Below, piece after piece: positions 55,875 to 64,000 of a DNA stretch of 64,000 nt. The stretch is taken from assembly GCF_958295425.1 (NCBI RefSeq), contig NC_081136.1, positions 21,458,890-21,522,889 of the forward strand. The letters run 5' to 3'. Every line of letters begins with the position of its first letter. The stretch's first letter is position 1. This stretch comes from Solea solea (lineage: Eukaryota > Chordata > Actinopteri > Pleuronectiformes > Soleidae). The notes beneath the pieces are model-generated. The model saw only the letters and a list, made by a program, of their open reading frames with translations, was not told the DNA's origin and did no database searches. Both the position numbers and the translations under genes were made by a program.

Positions 55875-56314
55875 ATCAGAGATCAAATGTGTCAATGGAG
55901 GAGCAGGAAAGCTGTAGACCATCCATCTTGTGATTTTAGAGCCAGTTTTTCCATCATTCTCTGCAACACTTTCAACGGCCCTGGTCAGTAGATGTAGATG
56001 ACTTTTAATTCACTTGTTTGTCAGATACTGTATGTTATTGAAACTGGATACAGTGCATCTCTGCGCTCACCGACTGGAAACAAATTGACTTCACATGCCT
56101 CGTTAGCAGGAAGCTGATGAATGTGTGACTCTATAGGAGTCTGAGTGAGCGGAGTGGCTCCGTTATCGCTGTCATTATCATCATTGTCATCGGCTTCATC
56201 AACACGACGCAGACCTCCCCGCAAAACGGCACATGCCTGTTAGCAGGTGCACGGGCCTTTGTGTGTTTATCTGGGGAGGGGAGATAGGGGGAGAACTTGT
56301 TGTTCTTTCCCTCC

Positions 56315-56336
56315 TCTCTCTCTCTCTCTCTCTCTG
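56315..56336. repeat. (TC)n microsatellite
   Basis: About 11 TC units in a pyrimidine-rich stretch. Confidence 0.85.
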
Positions 56337-56867
56337 TCACTCTCACATACGCACAAGAGCTACAGGGAGTGTGGGCTGCAAATCAGCTAGCCCACACTCC
56401 AGCAGCGAGAGAGGCAATGGGAGAGACGGCGAAGAATAGATAAAGCGTGCCAAAAGTGCCTGCTGCTGCCTCTGAAGTCTCCCCCCCCCTCCAAACCCCC
56501 CCACTCTGTTATTTTCTCCCAGCAACTCTGCCATCTCTCTCTCTTCCTCTCATCCACTCGTATAAATATTTATAATCCGGTTATTCCTATTCTTCTTCGT
56601 CCTATTTCATTACCCCCTGCACCCTCTCTCGCTCTCTTTCACACACACACTCATTCTGTAGATGAGTGTAACTCCTGCTGTTTAGTGTGTACCATGCAGA
56701 TTTATACAGAGCTGGTTTAGCGTATCCATTTCCTCCGAGTCTCTGTGCAAACTGTGCCTCGGACACGTGACGCCATCTGCTGCCAAACTTCCTGCTCTTT
56801 CAACATTATTCCTCTGGCTGAATATTCTCTCACGTTTTAAAAAAACAACTAAATAATGATAATTGTT

Positions 56868-56970
56868 GGTGGTTAGCACTGTTGCCTCACAGCAAGAAGG
56901 TGCTGAGTTTGATTCCTGATCTGGGACCTTCCAGGCTCTCCGGTTTCCTCCCAACTTTAAAACATGTAGA
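56868..56970 (+). mobile_element. SINE 'family B', head portion
   Basis: It has gtggttagcactgttgcctc and agcaagaaggtgctgagttt, then gattcctgatctgggacctt and ctccggtttcctcccaactt. Only the tRNA-like head and the start of the body are present. Confidence 0.75.
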
Positions 56971-58043
56971 CACATTCAGTCAGGTTGATCCATTGTGGCA
57001 ACACTCTCAGTGTCGCAGTGGCTCTGATCAACCATCTGTCTGACCTTGTTATTTCAGTTGTATAATTAGAATAAAATCCTTTTCTTAATCCTTAATTTTA
57101 TTCCCATTCTTTGCTCTTCTCTCCCTGTCCTTTCCTCTTTCAACCTCATTGTCCTTCAGCATCCCTTTTCCACTTTCCACTCTTTCTCTCTCCAAATTCT
57201 CCAAAAAAAATAAAACACCCCCACCCACACCAATTTACTGCTCTTTCTCTCGTGCACCTCTCGCTCACTCTGTGGCAGCTTGGTGCGATTCTTCTTCCCC
57301 CAGCTCTTATTTTTAGCAGGAAGTCACTTGGCTCTTGGGGGCCGCTGGCTGCTGCTCAAGGCTTTGTCAATGATAGCGAACGTTGTAGAAAAGGAGAAGA
57401 AAAGAGGGGAGGAATGAAGATGCAGGAAATGAAATTCATGCAGGGAGAAATGAAGGGAGAGGAGCTGGAAAGTGAGACACATGACACATGTGTAACAGGA
57501 GGAGGAGGTTTTAAAAGGGAGAGTGTCACTGTTTCTCCCCAGAGGGAAGCTGTCTTACCTGGGTAAACTCGCAGCTCAGCCGCCCTGGAGGCTGATGCCA
57601 AACTTCTGCCCTCTGTTGTCATGGTGATCCCAGCAGGTCCAGCTGTCAGTCACTGTATGAGGACTGTGAGTGAGTGAGTGTGTGTTTCATGTTTGTCACA
57701 TTTGGCAAATTTCTGTTCCCTCCACACTTCTGGAAGGGAAGTGTGTTCTACTTAAAGCTCAGGTCGGTAAGTGTCAAAAAGTAATAATAGCAGGCTACAT
57801 TTATCACCCACCTATCCCTCCCATTCACCAGTGTACAGACTGGGTATTAGTTATCGTCACCTTTATTTTCATTCAGTAAAAATAATCACTTCAGTTCTGC
57901 GTGATATAGAAGGAAATAATGAACAGAATAAAAATAACCCATGAAAAAGTAAATGACACATCATTTATAGTTATATAAATAAAGATACTTCTACGATGAA
58001 TTCCTCAGAGCCAGTCTCAGAGACTGGAAACAGTTCAATAAAG

Positions 58044-58046
<3 letters not shown>

Positions 58047-58078
<32 letters not shown>
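58047..58078. repeat. (CA)n microsatellite
   Basis: About 16 CA units. Confidence 0.95.
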
Positions 58079-58079
<1 letters not shown>

Positions 58080-58625
58080 TCACCGACTTATGAATATTTA
58101 TGAGCTTATGGATATTTTTTATTATATTCATATCATTATTTGTAATAATAAATCACATTAATCAAATTGTACAAATATATACCCACACATCAGAAATTTC
58201 ATCATTTCATTTTATTCATCACAACGTCAACATTTTCAGTAAGCATACAACGTAACTATCATTAACTTCATCAATACGATACAACAAACGATCTAATATT
58301 TTAAGCCTAGAATATCATTTGTGAGGTATCACATTTAAAATAATCAGTCATATATAATGTGTCTCTTATCAGAGGCAACAAAGCTTACCTCACATATAGC
58401 TGGAAATTAACCTCTTTTTTCCCCCCTGTAAAAGTCTGTTTTGAATATTACTTTAATAAAAGTTTCACATGGAAAATATTTAAAAATAACCACAGTTCTT
58501 AATACTGTGTCTGACAAGAACCAACAAATCCTTCCTAACATGTAATGTAAAATTAGCAAATGTCTGTTTTTGAAAAGCACATTACTTTAATGAGATATCT
58601 AATTATGTTTCTTGAACTAAGCACA

Positions 58626-58646
58626 GAAAGAAAGAAAGAAAGAAAG
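58626..58646. repeat. (AAAG)n microsatellite
   Basis: Five AAAG units. Confidence 0.85.
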
Positions 58647-59489
58647 TGTGCTCTCAGCCGCTCGCTGCAGTTTTCTGCACAGTAGATAATAATATCCCTA
58701 ACATACTGTATAATGTCAACTATACGTCTAATATTAAAGCATACATTAATGTGAATCACATCAAAAATATTTTATATTATTTGTTTGAAAATACACTTTT
58801 TGTTTTCAAAGATCAGAATACTGTAGAATATGTGTTTGCGCTCCCTCACTTGTTGTGGTTTTGTTTGTGATGGGCCGTGGGCGGGCCTTAGGAAGCTGCC
58901 TGCTGATTGGCTACCGAGTTTTGGAGCAACAAATCAATGGACTGAAAGTAGCTAGTGTTAGGAGTCGCTGTCCGTCTGGAAAGTATCTCAAGTTTAACAC
59001 ATTTTTGAATTGATAAAAATTGTTTTAACACATTAATGAAATCAAAGTATCTTTGGATATTTTCAGATGTCCAAATAGTGTTGAGCTAAAGTTATTTGGT
59101 TTTATTTTGTAGATTTGCTCATTTAGTGCACGTTTGCACATTATGTTCTAACATGTTTTTTTTCATGTTCAAAAACACTTCCATACAAAAAGTGCAAATG
59201 AATACTAGGCCACTTTTGTGATGTTATCCTTCTCTAAGGTTAAAAAAACAAGAGTAACTCAGGTTTGGTGTAAAGTACACAAATGAATACAATTTATAGT
59301 TTTACATTCGTATCAATAATAGTCAAGCACCGCCTACTCAAATTCAGCTGAGGGCCCCCCAACTATCGGATCTTGCAAATAAAAATCAACATGAATCGGA
59401 AAATGTTATTTTGAACCCAGTCCTACTGCAAACAGGTTGGAGTAGGAGTGAAAAGACAAAGTAGCAACGAAAAAGTTTCCGAAATGATT

Positions 59490-59795
59490 TATTCTGATTT
59501 GACGGGATAAACTCCTCTTGTCTCCGCCCATTAACTGACAAAATTGTTGCATTTAACTGCATTTTGTCAGTTAAATAAATGATTAATCGAACCTCTAAAT
59601 TAATCATCAGTTTGAATAATTTAAACATGGTGGTTTGTGGACAAAATAAGACTTTTGAGAACTTGAGACTTTTTTTCATTTTGAGGTTTGGGAAACATCT
59701 GACATTTTATTGACCAAAGTACTCGATTAATTGAGAAAACAATCGACATGCTAATCCATTATGAAAATAATTGTTAAGTGTAGCCGTAATACACA
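59490..59795. mobile_element. hAT-like MITE 'family F'
   Basis: The blocks atgattaatcgaacctctaa, tggtttgtggacaaaataag, gaggtttgggaaacatct, gattaattgagaaaacaatc and aaataattgttaagtgtagcc match the copy at 50065-50395. Confidence 0.65.
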
Positions 59796-60111
59796 CAAAT
59801 CGTCAGGTCAGGACTCAGAGGAAGTACTTGGTCATGTCCAACAATGCTACGATAAACAAAAAAAACACTCTCAAGGAGGCTAAAGACTATGAAAACGCTA
59901 AGAGCAGAAAATCACTCTCAAAGGAGGCTAAACTACAGATAAAGTAACAGGTTCTAAGTGACAAAATTGATAGACAAAAACTCACAAATGCTGGAGTGGA
60001 GATGCATCACATTGTCACTTCTATTCAATGTAATCACGATGCTTTCCCACCACCCCCTGAAGTGGTTTATAACGATCCATCCTTTATGGATCGTTATTTA
60101 TGGATCGGGTG

Positions 60112-60200
60112 TATTTGCAATCCAATCACAGAAAAGTTACTTTAACATCAGGTGTAAAGGGGGATACTGTTGCAGAAAGAAGCATTAGATTGTTGGTGAT
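60112..60200 (+). repeat. Dispersed repeat shared with 31590-31690
   Basis: Blocks tgcaatccaatcacagaaaa, catcaggtgtaaaggggg and gatactgttgcag correspond to the 31590 copy. The upstream 60070-60105 stretch has a small palindrome around tatggatcgtt. Confidence 0.6.
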
Positions 60201-60639
60201 GAATGCTGACAGCATGGGACAGGTCAGAGGAGCAGGAGACGAGAGAAGCTCAGATCGGGGAAAGAAAAGGAATAGGTTAGTGAGGGCAAGGAGCAGCAGC
60301 ACTTCATACCAGTTCGCTCCTATAATGGCTGCTTTGATCAGGCTCTCACACACACTGTGTGTGCGCGCGCGCCTTTGAACACACTCACGCGAAACATGGA
60401 TTTCATAAGCCGAGGCAACTCTTTCCTCAGTGTTTGCATGTTTGTTTGTGAGCACCGACTTCACTGTGGACACTGTGGAGTGGTGTCTTTGTTCAGATCA
60501 TGTGAAAGTGTGAGTGGTAGGGCAGAGGAGAATGCTGTGTTCAGATATGGATCACACTGTGACCTAGAATGTTCTCAGAGGGCAAGAGAAGAATTCATTC
60601 TTAAAAGCTTCGTTCACTTCCTCTTCTTCTTTTGACTTC

Positions 60640-60800
60640 CACTGAGCCAGGTTTGATTCCTGGCTCTGCTAGTCTACATGATGATGTGTCCCTGGGCAAG
60701 ACACTTAACCCCATGTTGCTCCTGATGGCTGAAACGTGCGTGATCGTAGGAATGTGTGAGTGAAATGGCAGCTTTGAGTTGTCATCAAGGATTGAAAAAA
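60640..60800 (+). mobile_element. SINE 'family A' with tRNA-like head
   Basis: The B-box-like GTTTGATTC is at 60651-60659, then gatgtgtccctgggcaagac, acttaaccccatgttgctcc, tgatggctga and gctttgagttgtcatcaagg. The body is short. Confidence 0.8.
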
Positions 60801-61039
60801 AAAATATTCTCGTTTTAATATGATATTAAATCAGATTTACTCATAATATAAATCCTGGTGATTTGGAAACATTCCTTTTATTTCATCCAGCAGCTTCGGC
60901 ATGCAGTGTGATTGACTGGATGCCTTGTCTATCATATTCAACTTGTTGTCTATTTGTTTCAATATTTATTCATTTCAGTGTATTTATTTTTTGATGTTGT
61001 AATTGGCTGGTTGTTTAATGCAAGACTACTGGACCAGGC

Positions 61040-61062
61040 GGGGGGCGGGGGGCGGGGCGGGG
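61040..61062 (+). other. G-quadruplex motif
   Basis: Four G runs (6, 6, 4, 4) separated by single C bases, a canonical short-loop G4 pattern. It is on the + strand, the sense strand of mpped1. Confidence 0.9.
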
Positions 61063-61499
61063 ATGGACAGAAGAGAAAGAGAGACAAAAAAGACAAGCAC
61101 CAAAGGCAGCCCAGGTTGGACAAGACAACATAATACAATGACAGTAACAATGTCAGAAATAATATTCATAAAAGAAAGAACAATAATTGTTAACAACCAC
61201 ATGGAAAAAGGGTAACCGAGCCTACAGCGGCTGTAGAATCATCCCTTTTGGCCGTTTAATACCTCACTATGTACAGGAAATGAATATTAACAATGGAAAT
61301 ATTCACTTTCTGGCACCCAATGTGGGACTCTGCTCCAAAGTTCTGCACACCTTGGTTGTATCCAGTGTATATGGAAGTTTATGCCTTTGCACCTGGTCTT
61401 GTTTGTTTGGTGCAAATTTGAAAACTGGTAGTAGACAGACCATGATGCGATTATATTCCGCTAGTCCTCATAATTTATCATTCCTTCGCATTGTGCTTG

Positions 61500-61915
61500 A
61501 TGGGAGAGCGTCATACATCCAAATTATCCGCACGTTTGTCCCGTATATTCACGACGCGTTCGGAGACCTTTACAGTTGCCTTTCTACATTCTGTTAGAGA
61601 GGTCTGATCCTTCTCTTCTGACCTCTGGCATGAGTTGACAACTGCCGTATGTTTTTCTTTTTCATTCGTCATTCTCTGTAATATATATTCTCTGGATATT
61701 GTTGTGCATGAAAATCCCAGTAGATTAGCAGTTTCTGAGGTACTCGTACCATCAACCGTACCACGTTCAAAGTCATTCACATCATTTTGGTTTGAGCTTC
61801 AGCAGCTCATTTTCACCATGTCTTCATGTCTAAATGCATTGAGTTACTGCCATGTGATTGGCTGAGGGGATATTTGCGTTAGCGAGCAATTAAACCGACG
61901 TAACTTATTCTTTCA
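61500..61915 (-). mobile_element. Tc1-like transposon relic (5' part of transposase)
   Basis: On the minus strand from 61780, the translation has NDFERGTVDGTSTSETANLL and GFSCTTISREY, the helix-turn-helix start of teleost Tc1-type transposases (usually SDFERG...SETA.LLGFS..TISRVY). The DNA downstream of it (61805-61905, with atgtcttcatgtctaaatgc, attgagttactgccatgtga and ttggctgaggggatatttgc) matches the known inner end of this element type. The rest of the transposase is not recognisable. The terminus is degraded. Confidence 0.65.
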
Positions 61916-62305
61916 GTTTGTCTGCCTCTATTTTGCCCTTTCCTTTCTGTCGGCTTCTGTTTCACCAAATGTCCATGAACATCCATGAAACCTCTGGGCT
62001 CTCCCTCTTTTCCAAACCATCTCAACTCTCTTACTTTATCTCCAAACTGTTCAACCTGAGCTGTCCCTCAAATATGCTCATTTCTAGTTCTGTCCACCCT
62101 GGTCACCACCCTGGCCAGTTCTGACAGCGAATTTTAAATGTAGTTTTAGTTATAGTCTTATGACAGCACAACAGCTGAGCTGATAAGATAGCGTTAGTGA
62201 GCACACTTTACCGAACCTTTGAATGGTTTCCTGGATCGCCCCCAAATGTCGCTTCGGGTTTGTTGTGTTTTTCCTGGTTTACAAAGGCTTTTGACTATCG
62301 TAACA

Positions 62306-62672
62306 GTCATCAGTCAGTCATCATCTACCGCTTCATCCTCCACCAGAGGGTCGCGGGGGGTGCTGTGCCAATCTCAGCTACATCGGGCGATAGGCGGGGT
62401 ACAACCTGGACAGTTCGCCAGTCCTTCGCTGGGCCACACACAGATAGAGACAAACAACCATTCACTCACACTCACGGTCAATTTTAGAGTGTCCAATTGA
62501 CCTAATCCCCACATTGCATGTTTTTGGACTGTGGGAGGAAGCCGGAGAACCCGGAGAGAACCCACGCATACACGGGGAGAACATGCAGAAAGGCCCTTTT
62601 TCCAACCGGGGCTCGAACCCGGGTCTTCTCGCTGCAAGACGAGAGTGCTAACCACTACATCACCGTGTAGCC
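62306..62672 (-). mobile_element. Complete SINE 'family B' with 12-bp target duplication
   Basis: A 367-bp copy on the minus strand. Its 5' end (on the right) is tRNA-like: ggctacacggtgatgtagtg, gttagcactctcgtcttgca and the B box ggttcgagccc. It continues through gcatgttctccccgtgtatg, ctccggcttcctcccacagt, gtccaaaaacatgcaatgtg, attggacactctaaaattga, gaatggttgtttgtctctat, gaaggactggcgaactgtcc and cctatcgcccgatgtagctg. It ends in a short tgac-rich tail. The 12-mer actatcgtaaca flanks it at 62294-62305 and 62673-62684. Confidence 0.93.
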
Positions 62673-62811
62673 ACTATCGTAACATTGTACGTGAAATTCG
62701 ACCATAATGTCGTCTCTTCATTCATTGACAAAGGTAGTAGTTTTTGTCAAAATGATGCCCTTTCACATTTGCTGCTATCCTTCTGTCAGACATCCCCCTC
62801 CCGACGCTCAA

Positions 62812-62885
62812 TTCAATTCAATTCAATTCAATTCAGTTTTATTTGTATAGCGCCAAATCATAACATACATTATCTCAAGGCACTG
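62812..62885 (+). repeat. Teleost 'attcaattcaattttatttgtatagcgccaa' type repeat
   Basis: Four or five ATTCA units lead into gttttatttgtatagcgcca, aatcataacatacattatct and caaggcactgtacatagac, a common teleost repeat end. Confidence 0.75.
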
Positions 62886-63170
62886 TACATAGACAACATC
62901 ACTCCATCCTGCATCCATTCTGTTGAGTCTTGTTCGTATACTGTAGACTCCAGGCGTTTATAGCTGAGTTCATAGGGATGTTAGAAATGATCATATGTAT
63001 GGTCATTTTCAAATGTAAACCATATGTATACCCTATGTGAACAAACGAGGTACAGTTTCACACTTTGCACATGAATTCAGTGTGACGGTGAGGCACATGA
63101 AGAAAGGATAAATTGTTGAAACAAGAGTGAGCCCAACTTTTGCTCTAATAAAAACACAACCACAGGCATC

Positions 63171-63181
63171 TCTCTCTCACA

Positions 63182-63217
<36 letters not shown>
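63171..63217. repeat. (TC)n-(TG)n compound microsatellite
   Basis: About ten TC units, then about eight TG units. Another (TG)n lies at 63417-63434. Confidence 0.9.
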
Positions 63218-64000
63218 TGCAGGTCCACAGCCTTTAGCTTCTCCTCTTCCACTCTTTATTTAGTACCTGCTCTGCTCTGTTCCCCTTTACTGTTGAATAA
63301 TAAATAAGTGACAACCATGATGCGATCGCCGTGTAGGCACTTTAAATGTGAGTGTGTGTTTGTTTCTTGGCCCAGGAGAGGGAAAGTGTGTGTGACTCTC
63401 CTGTTGCCTTTGCATCTGTGTGTGTGTGTGTGTGATTTCTGACCCTCTCTCCTCTGTCAGTTCTTGTAGCCCTTCGACTCCCCTCTTTACCCCAACTCCT
63501 ACCTTAGCACCCCTGCTCTTCACCTCCCAGTTTCCCTATCTCTCCTCAAGGCTTTTGCTGCCATTAGCTCAGTAACTGCGAAGGCATTAAACTTTCATGA
63601 CTGCTGTCTTTTTCTGGCATGCTCTTCTATCTTCCTTTGTTCCCTCTCCTTCTCACCTCATTCCCGGGTTCCCTCGTTCCTTGCCTTGCCACCTCGCTCT
63701 CTCTCTCTTCCTCTCTTATATGGCCTTACATCCCAAATTTTTATTACGTTTCCTCCATCCCTTTCTCCACTCTTCTCCCCTAAGTTCTATCCTTCATCCT
63801 CCTTCTCTTCTGTTTACTCTGCAGTTCTTTTACGTTTTTTTTTACACCGTGAAATGCGACAGAATTTCAATTGACTGTAAATTGAAGCAAACCATTCCCC
63901 ATCTGACACTCACTGCTTTTGTGTCTTCTATTTGCAAACTCGAAGGATTGCGTTTCTTGTCTGTGCGTGTGTGTAAGATGTGACAATGGTCTCATGATAG

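Larger units (their letters stand above)
54101..64000 (+). other. mpped1: mpped1 intron, running out of the window
   Basis: About 9.9 kb with no further mpped1 exon recognised. It contains SINEs, hAT-like copies, a Tc1-like relic, a G-quadruplex motif and microsatellites (listed separately). Stretch 54200-54980, 57700-58040, 58090-58600 and 63220-64000 show nothing I can name except CT-rich DNA. Confidence 0.8.

Overview
The window is vertebrate nuclear DNA, almost certainly from a ray-finned (teleost) fish. Coding sequence is split into short exons with GT-AG introns. The spacer DNA is full of repeat types typical of teleosts: tRNA-headed SINEs, L2, RTE, Rex1-like and L1/Tx1 LINE relics, hAT-like MITEs and many microsatellites. 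I see no bacterial operons, phage genes, CRISPR arrays or viral genes.

Two genes lie on the + strand. Positions 8276-29959 hold the last 15 coding exons of scube1 (signal peptide, CUB and EGF-like domain protein 1). They encode three EGF-like modules, the spacer with a basic cluster, three cysteine-rich repeats, the CUB domain and the conserved C-terminus, ending in a TAG stop. The signal peptide and earlier EGF modules lie to the left of the window, and 1-8275 is intron. Every splice junction was placed by eye; all introns are phase 1 except the last, which is phase 0. The encoded part is 713 residues.

Downstream is the 5' part of mpped1, a brain-associated metallophosphoesterase. It has a probable GC-rich non-coding first exon ending near 41780, a second exon with the start codon (ATG at 51103, donor after 51284) and a third exon (53919-54100) with the first two metal-binding motifs. 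The rest of mpped1 lies to the right of the window; 54101-64000 is intron. SCUBE1 and MPPED1 are also neighbours in human, which supports both assignments, but as I recall the human pair is divergent while here they are head-to-tail.

The region 29960-41440 holds the scube1 3' UTR of uncertain length and repeats, including a 5'-truncated L2 LINE (about 37370-39065). Repeats fill much of the introns: nine or so copies of one tRNA-headed SINE (one complete copy with a 12-bp target duplication), seven copies of a second SINE, five copies of a short inverted-repeat element, four hAT-like 'gggctgcaac' elements, and relics of about seven LINEs. I found no convincing undescribed biological system. 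The items most worth a second look are a TG tract directly against a scube1 splice acceptor, a perfect 22-bp inverted duplication inside a SINE, a strong G-quadruplex motif, two unique-looking stretches that could be conserved enhancers, and the 5' leader of mpped1.
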